Positions 33,940 to 47,000 of a stretch of DNA of 64,000 nt are shown piece by piece (the stretch's first letter is position 1; each line of letters starts with the position of its first letter). The stretch covers positions 1-64,000 of the forward strand of contig JAGYXB010001331.1 in assembly GCA_022495005.1 (NCBI GenBank), in the 5' to 3' direction. Below the pieces are notes generated by a model that made no database searches, was not told the origin of the DNA, and saw nothing but the letters and a program-made list of their open reading frames with translations. Origin of the DNA: Rhyacophila brunnea (taxonomy: Eukaryota; Arthropoda; Insecta; Trichoptera; Rhyacophilidae). The translations under genes and the position numbers were made by a program.

Positions 33940-35976
33940 ATGTATAATGTCAATGCTATAGTATCCTCAGCAAATGATACCTTAGGACGCCGAAAAACAG
34001 GTGAACGATCAGAATGGTTTGACAAAGATTGCCGCGAAGTCACTACGAGAAAGAATGAGGCTTACTTAATGATGCTACAGAAGAAAACACGGGCATCAGA
34101 CGATGAGTATAAAAAGCGCCGGCGTGACGAAAAGAAACTACACAAGAAAAAGAAACGTGATTATTTAAAAAAGGAAATGATCCTACTCCAAGAACACTAT
34201 AAAGCCCAAGAAAGTCGGCTGTTCTATAGAAAGATAAATAATGTTAGGAAGGGTTTCAAGCCTCGTATCACAATGTGCAAGGATGACAATGGCATGATAC
34301 TCACAGAAAAGCACCGTATTCTTGCCTGGTGGGTGGGTTTCTTTGATCAACATTTAAATACCCCCCATAATGATGCCGGCAACACTAACATTAATACTCA
34401 TGACCAGGAATCAGTACAAAGTGGCATGGATGATAACGAAGAACCACCGACATTAAATGAGGTAAAAGGTGCCATGTCAAGGTTAAAAACAAACAAATCG
34501 CCTGGAATAGATAACCTACAGAGTGAATTAATAAAATGTGGGGGAGAAAGCCTGCTCAAACATTTACATAACCTAATCCACCAAGTATGGACTTCAGAAA
34601 AGATGCCAGAGGAGTGGAAGGATGGGCTGATTTGTCCCCTACACAAGAAAGGAGACCAACTAGAATGTAGTAACTACAGAGGGGTGACACTCCTTTACTC
34701 TGCATATAAACTGTTGTCGATTCTGATATTCCAGCGGCTGGAACCCATTGTAGAAGGAATACTCGGGCACTACCAAGGAGGCTTTCGACGGAGGAGATCA
34801 TGTGTTACTCAAATATTCACTCTAAGGCAGATTCTAGAAAAGACCACTGAATTCAATATTAACACGTATCGCCTGTTCATCGATTTTAAGGCAGCTTATG
34901 ATAGCATTAATCGATACCGGCTATACGAAGCAATGCGAGAATTTGAGATTCCGACGAAAATAATTAAACTTGTAGAGATGACAATGACACCAGTACAATG
35001 CTGGGTAAAGCTTCAAACAGAAATATCCGAGCGATTTGTATCACTGAATGGCCTAAGGCAAGGTGACGCTCTGGCATGCCTTCTTTTCAATATTGCGCTA
35101 GAAAAGGCGATATGGGATGCAAAGATTGATGCCCGTGGCAGCGGCACGATATTTACTAAGCCTGTGCAGCTGCTGGCGTATGCTGATGATATCGAAATCA
35201 TTGCCATATCAGAATTGGCGCTGAAAAAGGCATTCACAGCACTAGAAGCCTCTGCCAAAAGAATGGGTTTACAAATAAACGAGGCCAAAACTAAATACAT
35301 GCCTGTCTATGTCACACCACGAGAAGTCGCACCAAAGTTAGATATTGGTGCATACGAGTTTGATACGGTCGACAGTTTCATATACCTTGGATCTCTTGTA
35401 ACTCGACATAATGATATTACAGAAGAAATCAACAAGAGAATCATGTCTGCGAATAAATGCTACTTTGGTCTGTTAAGACATTTGAAGTCCCGCTTACTAT
35501 CTCGTCGAACTAAAAGCACTCTTTACAAGACACTTGTAAAGACAGTGCTCACCTACGCATCGGAAACCTGGACATTAACTCTGCGAAATGAACGAGCCCT
35601 GAACATCTTTGATATAAAAATTCTCCGCCGTATATATGGACCGATCAGGGATGGCACCAATTGGAGGAGAAGATATAATGCTGAGCTCCACGGGCTGTAC
35701 AAAGATTGCAGCGCAGTTCAATCAATTAAGATTGGGAGACTGCAATGGCTAGGTCATGTGCACCGTATGAATGACAATGAACCGGCAAAGAGAGTGATGT
35801 CCAGCAATCCAATAGGACGTAGAAGAGGGAGGCCAAAGATTCGCTGGTTAGATGGAGCTGTCGGTGACTGCCGTATTCTGGGGGTACCAAATTGGAAAGC
35901 GGCCACACTGGATAGGAACAGGTGGAGGGAGCTGTTGGAGGAGGCCAGGACCCACACCGGGTTGTCACGCCCCTGA
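33940..35976 (+). CDS. RTE-type reverse transcriptase without endonuclease, open for 678 codons
   Basis: The frame is uninterrupted. Residues of about 25-150 are the connector (GERSEWFDKDCREV, then a Lys/Arg-rich coil). The reverse transcriptase follows with KSPGIDNLQSELIKCGGE, WKDGLICPLHKKGD, CSNYRGVTLLYSAYKLLS, FIDFKAAYDSIN and the catalytic YADDIEIIA (near 35175-35205). The C-terminal region has RIYGPIRDGTNW, GRLQWLGHV and RGRPKIRWLD. It would copy element RNA at a nicked target. The endonuclease domain is missing by 5' truncation, so it is not autonomous. Its ATG and next two codons belong to the target-site repeat at 33940-33950, so the start is accidental. It is distinct from the families at 1.7 and 26.8 kb. 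Confidence 0.85.
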   Translation: MYNVNAIVSSANDTLGRRKTGERSEWFDKDCREVTTRKNEAYLMMLQKKTRASDDEYKKRRRDEKKLHKKKKRDYLKKEMILLQEHYKAQESRLFYRKINNVRKGFKPRITMCKDDNGMILTEKHRILAWWVGFFDQHLNTPHNDAGNTNINTHDQESVQSGMDDNEEPPTLNEVKGAMSRLKTNKSPGIDNLQSELIKCGGESLLKHLHNLIHQVWTSEKMPEEWKDGLICPLHKKGDQLECSNYRGVTLLYSAYKLLSILIFQRLEPIVEGILGHYQGGFRRRRSCVTQIFTLRQILEKTTEFNINTYRLFIDFKAAYDSINRYRLYEAMREFEIPTKIIKLVEMTMTPVQCWVKLQTEISERFVSLNGLRQGDALACLLFNIALEKAIWDAKIDARGSGTIFTKPVQLLAYADDIEIIAISELALKKAFTALEASAKRMGLQINEAKTKYMPVYVTPREVAPKLDIGAYEFDTVDSFIYLGSLVTRHNDITEEINKRIMSANKCYFGLLRHLKSRLLSRRTKSTLYKTLVKTVLTYASETWTLTLRNERALNIFDIKILRRIYGPIRDGTNWRRRYNAELHGLYKDCSAVQSIKIGRLQWLGHVHRMNDNEPAKRVMSSNPIGRRRGRPKIRWLDGAVGDCRILGVPNWKAATLDRNRWRELLEEARTHTGLSRP

Positions 35977-35987
35977 TGATGATGATG
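33951..35987 (+). mobile_element. Young RTE-type LINE, 5'-truncated
   Basis: It is bounded by the perfect 11-bp repeat atgtataatgt (33940-33950 and 35988-35998) and ends in a TGATGATGATG tail directly after the stop codon. An open frame through the whole insertion and perfect flanking repeats point to recent insertion. Confidence 0.9.
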
Positions 35988-36169
35988 ATGTATAATGTAT
36001 ATACCTATAAATATCCGTTTTTTTATTTACCAATTTGCGGGTGATCGTCCGAAATACCTATATTTTATTATAATTACTATTTCATCGCTCAATACTAGCA
36101 GAAGGCACCAATTGTACGTTTACCTATATAAACGAATAACAATAAATATCTAATTAATTTAAGATTCAC

Positions 36170-36430
36170 TTCCTTCTTGGTTGCTCCCTCATGGCTGAGG
36201 ATCGTGACTACCTTGAAATGTTGTGATCTTTTGAACGACCTAGACCTTCCACCTCTATCGATCCTCTGCCTTTCGTGGGGCAGAGTGAACCCTACTCCCA
36301 GTTAGCTCCTTCACTTGCTCGCTCCACCGCGCCGAGGCTCTTTCTCTGCTTCGACTTCCTAGGAGGTTACCCAAAAGCACTAGTTTCTCCAGGGTATCCT
36401 GTCCGTGCCGAACAATCTGTCCAAAAAACT
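36170..36430. repeat. Probable retroelement-derived noncoding segment
   Basis: A GC-richer block (ttgctccctcatggctgagg to ccgtgccgaacaatctgtcc) has no long frame. It looks like a non-LTR 3' untranslated fragment on the minus strand, by composition and style only. I found no second copy in the window. Confidence 0.3.
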
Positions 36431-36937
36431 GCAGAGTGTAGTTAGTTTCTCAGACGTTAAGATCGACATAATATTAATAGATGTATTCGAAATTTTATTT
36501 AAATTCAATTTTGAGAACCTTAATCGAAGGGTAAATACGAAATTCTGAAAACTGCCTCAAGTATGTACCCACATGTTTAGATAATAGTAATCTGAACAAA
36601 GCTTACGTGCAAACGTGATAATACGTGATAATACCGTTGCTAATATTATACGTCATATCGTCTATCAAACATAAGACGCAGAGTCGATGCCACGGCTTTG
36701 ATACTGCAATAAAATGCATCTAACCGTCCGTAAATTTCTTGAGATTTGACCTTGTCATTGCTAGGATTTAGGTATTAGAAATAACAAACGCTACAAAATG
36801 TTTATAATGCGACTTCTATATCAAGTCTTCTACGTCACCACGGTTGTTTCTGGAACTAAAACCTTCCCCACGCATTTACTTTCCCTGCTACTACATTCCT
36901 CGCGCCCATAATTCGACGTGTGTTTAATTTCGCCTAA

Positions 36938-37330
36938 AATGATTTTTTCTAGTATGTATATGCATGAGATGTTTTCAAATTATGTGTATTCAATATATAT
37001 AATGTTACATTCTGAAATCTTGTGTCTCATTCGTTGAATAAAAAATAGTTTATTAAATAATATATATAATATAAAAACTAAATAATGGACTAATCCGCGA
37101 CGTCGGTAAGTAATTAAGTAATTAATTGATACCTACCTTAATTTAATATATTAAAACCGACAACATTACAACGCAATTCGATAATAATTTCATGTAACAA
37201 CTACTAGTTAAAATCGTCATAATTAACTATGATTAATTAGAAAAGCATACTGGCACAAATCCAGCAGATACAGGTTCAGCTCCCGTCGGGTGTCGTATTT
37301 TTTTTTCTACAAAATGATTTTTTCCAGTGT
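36938..37330. mobile_element. Foldback F1 related copy
   Basis: Bases 36938-37066 carry the F1 arm (atgcatgagatgttttcaaa, then tgttgaataaaaaatagtt). Bases about 37225-37330 carry the inverted F1 spacer (ccagcagatacaggttcag, then gtcgggtgtcgta) and a further half arm. It is probably one element with an unrelated middle. Confidence 0.55.
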
Positions 37331-38006
37331 GTAAATGAACACTGAAAAGAAAAAATATTAAATGTGAATTCATTAAAAGATCTCATCTTACTATTAAATA
37401 TTATTTTATTGTTAGGTTTATTAATAAAATTTAGTTTATTAAATTTTCTCTATTATATTGAAAAGTTTATACTTATAATGTATTTATATTAATTTAAAAA
37501 AAACAACAATTTTTATAAAAAAAATGTATGTTACATGAAATCCTTTTTATTTATATAAAATATAGCTTTAATCTTGTTAACATACTTAAATTAAATTTTA
37601 TGTATACGACATAATAAAAAACCTCCCGAAAGCTATGCAACTTTGATATTTCAAATCAAAATATAGTTAATAACTCTAGCGTCCATACATACATACTACA
37701 GAAGTCGTATGACGTATACCATTTTCACGGCATGTTGCATTTAATTGCGTTTTTCATAGATTGAATAAGTGGTAAGATTGTAAAACACTGTTACGAAAGC
37801 TCTTTTGGGTGCGGTCAATATCAACACTGGATTGTAGAGCCAATGAAAGAAAAAAAACCTAAACCATGTAACCTAATCTAATGGATTGAGAATCCACGTC
37901 AAATAGTAGAGAATGCGTATATAACAAATATAAAATAAGTATAGTGGTATTCGAGAACAGTGGTTATATAAATAAATTTATAAACCTATTATATGTGGGC
38001 ATTATT

Positions 38007-41000
38007 TCATGGTTTGGCCAATTTATTTATGGGGAACATTTCTTGATCGTATGAAATACAAAATATGTTTCCTGTTTTTGTATATGCCTGTAACCTAATC
38101 CTGTGCTTTCCATATATTCCATTTCCATTCCATTCAATACTAGTCATCTTGGTCAAGTCTACGTTCACAATTTTGTCATTTACCTAGAATATGATATTCG
38201 GTTATATGGATAAACAGAATATGATAAAGCAGAACATAAATAATTAGTTATTATTAATATTAAAAAGAACATGAATTAACAACGATGAAAAAACATACCA
38301 GCGATAAACAGAAATATGACAGTTCAGAACTATGAAAATTCAGAACAGAGGAAAAATATAACATTTAATATTGAAATTGTCTTATCTCTATTTTATGTTG
38401 TTATATTTTTTATAATACATGTTTTCATGAAGTTGAAACTGAAGTCCATACCTGCTCTCTCTTTTGTGCCAATACCGGATGTAAGAACTGTCTTTGACCA
38501 ACACTAGCTGCCACATTTCCTAATGAGAATAACTACAATGAAGTTCTCACGTATTTCTTCTCAACCTACACCGAAGGAGTTGCAGGAAGATCACCTCTCT
38601 TTCCAATTAGAATATGGAATCATTTTGAGGCTGCTGCTGAAAAATTTGCTAAAACTGCTAATTATTGTGAAGGTTTTCACATCGCCTTAAGTCACCTAAA
38701 ATATGAGATTATTTAATATATATTATAAAATAGATATTACGATTATTATTAGCCAATGCTCACAAAGGTCATCTTGACGTTAGAAAAGAAAGGTATGAGA
38801 CCCTGTAATCGAGTGGCAATAGTAGTGGAGAAATATCAAAATCAAGAAGATGAGGTTTCTTCGCCGAATGGCCAACATGCAGTAATTGTATATATATAAA
38901 ATATTTATAGTTTTATTAGTATTTAATTAATAAAATAGATACAACAAAAATAAATATTTTATTTTCCCCCTATTCTGAATTTTCATAGATGTTCTGTTTA
39001 TTGTTTATTCGTATATCGTGTTCTGTTTTGTCCGGATATTTAACAATAACAAGAATATTATTGAGTTAAATATTGATTTTAATATATTACATTTATTTAC
39101 ACCTATTTACGTCACCTATCACCTTTATCTACTGATGTATCGTGGATCCATAATGCCATATAAAATATCAAATTTAATGCGAAAGTCATTCGACATCACT
39201 GATATCAGCGACAAAATAAAAATCAATATAGAAAGTTACAAAAGGTTCATTTACAAATTTGCAATTGTTCCGATAAAGAAACATAATATATCGGAAAATA
39301 CCCCTTACACGTTTAATAACACTCCGTTACTGTAATGTCATTTTAGGTAACTCAGGCCATTAAACTGCAAATATTTTAGGTAATATAAACTTAGTCATCT
39401 TCATAATTCGGCTATGCATAGAGTCATCAATATTAAATCTAATTAAAATGTAAAATTTTTCAAAATCAATAGTATTATCCAGTAAATACATATAATTGAT
39501 AGATATCCGTCAGAATTCATTTACCGACGAGAAAGAGATATGAGATTAATACCCTGTTCATGCAATATTTTCGAATGCGATTTTACGCCAGATGGCGTGC
39601 AAAACGTATAATTCCGTTCATGGAAATTTTGTACATAAGCATCTCGCCGAACCCGAACACCTAATGCCCCTCTACCATAAGTTTAGCGAACCGATTGCTA
39701 AATTCGGCAGAGTCCATTTATGACAGATCGCAACTGACAGCCCGCGTTTGTTGATAATTGCCATTGGTACTTGTTTTATTCCGTATTTCATTATGATTCA
39801 GTGAATTATTTTGATTATTGTCTAATGGTATTATCTATTTTACAATTGATCCTATATTTGGTGCTTCATTTTATTCATTCATGAATGCTTTATTTATAAG
39901 TACTAAGCTTTGCTTTCGTAGATAAAGCTAATCTACAATGCCGCAAATTTCGTAAATGCGGCGAAGCTTTCAAATTTAAGAGTCTCGTTAGTAAATACAC
40001 ATCAGACAAAGATTCATGAAAATCAAATAAATATAATATAATATTTTGCACAACTCAATTCACATGATTATGCTGGAATCGATTTATGCATAATAATTAT
40101 ATAGTAGGTAGGTATACTATCACGATAACCATTTACTTTCATTTGTTTATATTGTAATGATTATTTATTCAATAACGTTTATTCGGCATTCGGATTATCC
40201 GGCCATAATGTAGTATTAATCGAAAAATAAAAGAAATAATATGAAAGTAAATGTAATAGCAAGTTCAAAATATATGGACCACTAGGGATATCTAGCGGCA
40301 AAATGTCAAAAATTATCATTTATTTGACAGTTAAGTGCCCATAGACATCAAAAACTGACCATAGAGAAAAAAATATTTTTCTGTTTTGATATAAGGAATA
40401 CTTGTTTCAAATAGACGTGCATGTACAAACACCGTTATTTGAATGGAGCATTATGGAACACGGCGGCACCCGTATATACAAATCCGCAGACAAGTGGGTG
40501 AACACTCGGCAAGTTTTATTACGGCAATAAACGGTTCCTGCGTAAGGTGAGGCCGTCATAAACCATTCGGTTCGGCTTATTTCCATGGATACCCTATAAG
40601 ATGGTAGGTATTACGACTTGTTGGCTGTAAGAATGTATAGAATTACTAGTATGATTATAATTAAATTTTGATGCCTTTTTGATCATTTTATTTTGTAGTT
40701 TTTATGTTGGTAGTCATGTCATTACTAACTAAAATTATATTTATTAATGTATTTTTTCCGATTGCACGATATCAATTTTTGCATTCGTTGCATACTTTTA
40801 TTTTTGCTGTGTATAATGACGCATTAGATTATGACTGTTGTGCCATTATACCATTGTCTGAATGATAATAATCATCCTCATCCTCATCATCATCATCATC
40901 ATCACTGACTTAACGACCCAGGGTTGTGGACTCCTCCAGGAACTTCCTTCATCTCACATATCATGGAACAGTATCTTCCGGGCTTGGTTTGATATCCAGG

Positions 41001-44000
41001 ATGACTCTTGGCAGCTGGGAACTGTTAATGTTTGCTACATAATTCGCCCATCGGAGTCTACCATGTTTAATACATGTGGAGATAGAATCTTCCAGGTTAT
41101 GTTATACACGCCTTATGTCTCCATATAGTATGTGGCCAGAATATATCCAGGGCAGCAATGTAACTTCCCTTGAAGACATCGAGCGCACATTCGTCGACAT
41201 TATTGGATATTATTCCGATCCGATATTAGACAATCGACTATATAATAATATAATTACAAGATAAAAAGAACTTTTTATATACAACGTTTTTAAATTTTCT
41301 GTTGAATTATTATGCTCAATATGCTCAAACTTGTATTTGATATTAAGTAAATAAAAAACAAACAAACAAACAAATATAGAATACCTACCGAAATGTCATT
41401 TTGATTTCCATAGTAACGCACATATATATTAATAATTTAGTTGCTAGGACCACCCCCTTAGCAACCAATAATAGTCTTTTACTTTTTACGGATTTTTTTG
41501 AAATAACTTTCCATACAAAACAGAAACAATTGAAAATGAATTCAATTCTGCTTAAAGATGGCTAAAAGTATTGAAAAAATGTATTGGCTTTGTGTTCTGA
41601 TGTTTTCTGAAAGTTTCAAATATCTAGCTAGTCAGGAAGTTAGTTAATAATCAATTGCAAGATTTGTACTGGACAAACAACCACCGGACAAAAAAGAATA
41701 CGAGCTAATAAAAACGTTGTAAAATACATAATTAAACTAACGAATATTAATATGTAACACATTTTTACGCCAGAATATTACTATATTTAATACATACCTT
41801 TTTAATTACACATTTATTATCGACCTCTGCCAATAATTTTACAAGCACGATAATATATTGTCTTCCTGGATTACACATGTTTCCATCATCTATGGAATAT
41901 ATCTTGCGATACTGGTTGTCTTTTAATTGGTAAACAGTTGCTTTAAACTGAAACATAATATGATTATAATATCAATTTAGCTATCCGGAACTACTGTCTT
42001 GACTGTAGAGTAGAGCGGGAGAGGGAGCAAAATTTGCTTTTAATGTAGTGCGGTGCGAGATGTGCTAGTTGGTAATGAAAAATAAAATTGGTAGAAGTAG
42101 TGGAAATTTATGATTTTGTTTTAAAAAATACATACAAGTGGAATATCTATATAATATATCTATCAACAATTTATTTATTAATATTATGTTAATAACGTTT
42201 TGCTTGCCCACTTTTATCATAATTTTTCATAAATCCAAAAAGAAAATACATTTTTAAATATATGACAAAACAAAGTTATTCTGCTGAACCAATAATAATA
42301 CTATCACATGTCTGCAGATAGGACTAATAAGTTTTAAATTTAGAATAAATCAATAATCTCCTATATATTATTATCCTAAGAGATTTTGGAAAACGCACCA
42401 TATTTTTTATTTCAATAGCATTTTGTTGATTATTAAAGGAATTCACTTCAATTTTTGGAGTCCAGAATCTACTTCCATTTGAATCCAGCACAATCTGATA
42501 AAATTCGACACAATCACAGATAATATCGTTTTTAAATAGCGTTTTATATCCATCACCATACATTTTCGCATCTTGCTGTCCGTCTACCTCAAATTGATTA
42601 TATTGTCGCTTAATACTTTCTATATAACCGATATTTCACAAATCTGAATTAATATTCCACAAAACTATTCAAATCTGTAAGCAGCACATTGGCGTACAAA
42701 CAAGAAATAAATGGATATTTCCTCACTAATTATTATGAAAATATAAGCTAAAACCACGTCACTGCTATTTATCTGTCAAACTAATAGACTAATGATTGTC
42801 ATTTGTTTTCTTTCGCGAGCTACCTAAAACAATTAGTTCATTTGACGTGTCAGAATTCAAATTTAGAATTTGCAGGAATAAGCAAAAAAATGTGACATTT
42901 CTATTAGCATTCATTATTTACGTTAATTTCATAATAAATATAATATTTTTAATGTCTCTATAAACGAGCATAAATAACAATAGTCAATCACTTTCAGAAA
43001 TACGTTTCCTATAGATATATTTTTGTCCATATTTAATCCGAAAAATCCTGGCTGTCACAAATTACACAAAAATGTAGGTACGTCATTGCCTTGCCTTTAC
43101 AATATTCGATGAGTTTATTTAAATCTTATAATAAGGCCACATTTTCAACGATTATCATCATGATCGAAGATTAAAACTACATATAAAACTACGTTGATTA
43201 ATCAAATTATCCTAAAAAAATATTGACGGAGCATCATTTTCGGTATGCAATTGCATGCATTTTCATTTATTTTGAACCATAGACAAAATACTTTTATTTT
43301 GGCTGTCATATTCAAAGACAACGTAGGTAGGTAAATTAAAAATGATGATTACTGTAGGTAAATAATACACAACGTTATTATTATATTATTAATAGATAGT
43401 AATTATACAATGTTGAATTAAATGTTTTATTACACAATATAAGAGAAATGCATGCTTTATAGACAAATAAAAAAGTCAATTATTATGATCATTTCATCCC
43501 ATAATCGCACTATGAAGTACCTACGTCATATTATTATCCACTATTTGCATTCATGTGGTTACTATAAGAATTAATACGTGTCACTATGCTTATTAGGATT
43601 CCACTGCTAGATGAAGGTTATTCCAAAGAAAAATCCATGCTTTATAGACAAAATAATAAAAAAGTCAATTATGATCATTTCATCCCATAATCACACTATG
43701 AAGTACCTACATCATATTATCCAATATTTACATTCATGTGATTACTATATAGAAGAATTAATATGTGCCATTATGCTTATTAGGATTCCATGCTGGGTGA
43801 AGGTTATTCCAATAATCCTCTTGGTCATATGAATTGCTATATCTATCAAAATTAATGTACCTACCCATTTATATCCTCATTATCATCATGGACCAGGATC
43901 AATCCACTACTCGATGAAGCCGTCCCAGAACTAATTCCATTCCTCTTTCATATATACATTGCTGCATTTATCAAACATTTTTATATACTAATAATATATT

Positions 44001-47000
44001 CATTTCATCGTTATCATAATTAGACCGGATCAATACACTGCTCGATGAAGGCCTCTCTAAGCTGATTCCACTATTTTTTGTTCAATGAATTGAACTGAAC
44101 CGAATTTGTGAAATTATGTATTACATGAAATCGGCAAAATTTTGTCAAATTCATGAAAAATGCAAGCCCGTTGCCTTATTCATGAATTAGGCAAATTATC
44201 TGCCGAGTGCGTGAATTCGGTAGGGTATGGAATTCTTAAACTGTCAACATGACAGTAGAAAAAGTTAATTTAATACGGATGGTTTTATTAGTTATAATTG
44301 GACATAATATAATATTATTATTATTAGGTTAGGTTAAGTTAGGTTTTGTAATTCTGAATTCAATTGAATGTCCATTTTAAGGTTACCTAACAACTTTCAA
44401 CAAACTATCAAATTTAATCATACTATCTCAAACAAACAATCGACCATTGCCTGATACCCAAGCACAAATCAAATCACGAAAATACCTTTTAATAAAATTT
44501 TCCCGTTATCATATTATAGTTCTAGATTTTTTGGGCATAGTAATTGGAAATGAACGTCATTGTGGTTATTGATTGGTATATTTTTATATAATCAATGACA
44601 TTTGACACCTGGTTAGTTTGATTAATTGCAAAAAACACCACCGGAGCGCCACTATCTATATTGACCAATGCATGAGCATTTGACACATTTGGTTTAGTTG
44701 GGAAAAACACCACCGGAGCGCCACTATCTAATTTGCCCTATACATGAACTAGGCAGAAAAATTACTGCCGAATTCACGCACTCGACAGATATTTTGCCTA
44801 TTTCATAAATAAGGCAACGGGTTTGCATTTTTCATGAAATAGGCAAAATTTTGCCGATCTCATGTAGGTAATACGCAATTTCACACATTAGGCGTAACAT
44901 ATACATACATATATCTACCTACATATTTATGATGCCATTATCATAATCAGTTTGGATCAATACATATATAGACGAAGTCCTTTCCAACCCATTTACTTCC
45001 TCTCAGATCTATGAGTTTCTTCTTTTATCAACATTTGTTTCGATATGAACGTCCCGCACCGGGAAACATTATATAAAATGTTAATTCAAAATTTGATTTT
45101 TTAAATATTATTCTATAGCTGCAAGCATTTTTTTAGGCAATGAAACAAAATAATTTAATAGTTATAATTTATTTTTTATATGGCTAATCTTCTATTACCT
45201 CAAGCGGATACGCGTGAGATTAATGTTAACGTTATATTATTGAATCGCAATCAAATTACTTTAAGCTATTCTGCTAGGTCTAGCAGCCTGGGATGGTGAA
45301 TCCAGAATAGACTCTGCATATGATGCCAAATTTATATCGAAAGTAACGTCTTGCAAATTGTAAAAGTGAAAAATCAGCGAAATGTCAAAGGGCGCCGTCT
45401 CTGCATACTTCACAATTTTATTAAAATCCAATACCATACATTAGGACGCTAAGCTGTCTGCAAGACCTAGCGAGACAGACTGGCGAGAGCCGGCTGACTC
45501 AGCTAGTATTAATATTAATATCATAGTATAGTAACATAAATACTAGAAAAAACATTAACAGAGAATTAACGCAAAAACAATACAAATTAATCGTATTATG
45601 GTAGCTATTACATATAAGTTTAAAATAAATAAGAATCATAATTTATATTGAGCAGCATAAATTTGTTAATGCTTTTATTAGTAGTTGCGATGCTTCGCTA
45701 GACATTGCGTGTCACTTGGAATCCTAGTCATATAGTGATGGATTTTAATAAAATTATAAAATAAATCTAATAATCTCGACACCCATTGATTTGGGGGTGC
45801 CCAATTAGTATTTGTAGTAGTAAATTACTTAGAATGGTGCGACGCTGTGTTTTTTTTTGTTTTGGACGGACCTTCTATTATTGATATTAGCAGTTTAAAT
45901 TTTCGCGTATTTGTAACTTTTTTGAGCAGTAGGTTGAAGTAGTTGTAAAATCAATTTATCAGTAAATTCATACACATTTGATTAAAAGTCGGACAAATAA
46001 TTGACTATAACCACGTTAAAAATAATATTTTCTCTAATACTAAATCAGTAGATAGCAGCGGCATGTGGTGACTTTTGCTTGTAGGGATGCTATTGAAAAA
46101 TAAATACAACTATACTCTTTGCCACATATTATCAACGTAGGCTTTTGTATCTAGTTGAAACTTGGCTGCCAGTCAATGAAGAATGATGGTGATAGCTGTG
46201 ATATAATATTTTAATACTAATAATATAAAATTTTCAAGCTACATCTACCAAACTATTGCGCAATATATACATACCCACATGATATTATTATATGTTAATT
46301 CTTACGGGAGATGCGGAGCATTTACAGCATCTATGAATCGCACGCCACTGATAGATAGATTTAAATATTTTTTCTCAAGTTAATATCAGTGGTTATACTG
46401 AAGTTTCGGAATGATTCAATTTCAACACCATAATCAAAGAGTAAAGCTAGGCTGGAGTGCTTTTGGCCACCTGAATAATATCTTCAAAAGTGACCTTCCA
46501 CTGTCCCTAAAGCGCAAAGTGTTCAACCAGTGTGTGCTTCCCGTGATCACATATGCGTGTGAAACATGGACCCTAAGTAAAAGAGAGATCCAGAAACTTA
46601 GAGTAGCACAACGTGGTATGGAGAGGTGCATGCTGGGCATAACGCGAAAGGACAAAAAGAGAAATGAGTGGATAAGGAAGCAGACAAGGGTTTGCGATGT
46701 AATAGAGCTTATTAAAAGCCTTAAACGGAGGTGGGCTGGACACATCGCTCAAAGAAGAGACAATCGTTGGACAAATCTAGTCAGTCATCCAGTGGTATCC
46801 AAGAAGTACAAAACGTCCGCAAGGTAGACCTAGAGGCCACTGGATCGATGAAATGATAAAGTTTTGCGGAAGTAAGTGGCAACGCAATGCACAGGACCGA
46901 GAGAAGTGGAAGCAGCTTGAAGAGGCCTTCATCCAGCAGTGGATAGATTCAGACTGGTGATAATGATGAATCAAAACAAAAAATGTCTGCAAAAACGTAG

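Noticed and set aside
39018..39335. Open frame of 105 codons on the plus strand
   Set aside because: Very AT-rich codons, no domain, no signal or splice partner recognised. It is probably chance in AT-rich intronic DNA.
40866..40905. (ATC)n run as a functional simple repeat
   Set aside because: It is at the end of a retroelement-like body and is best explained as its 3' tail.
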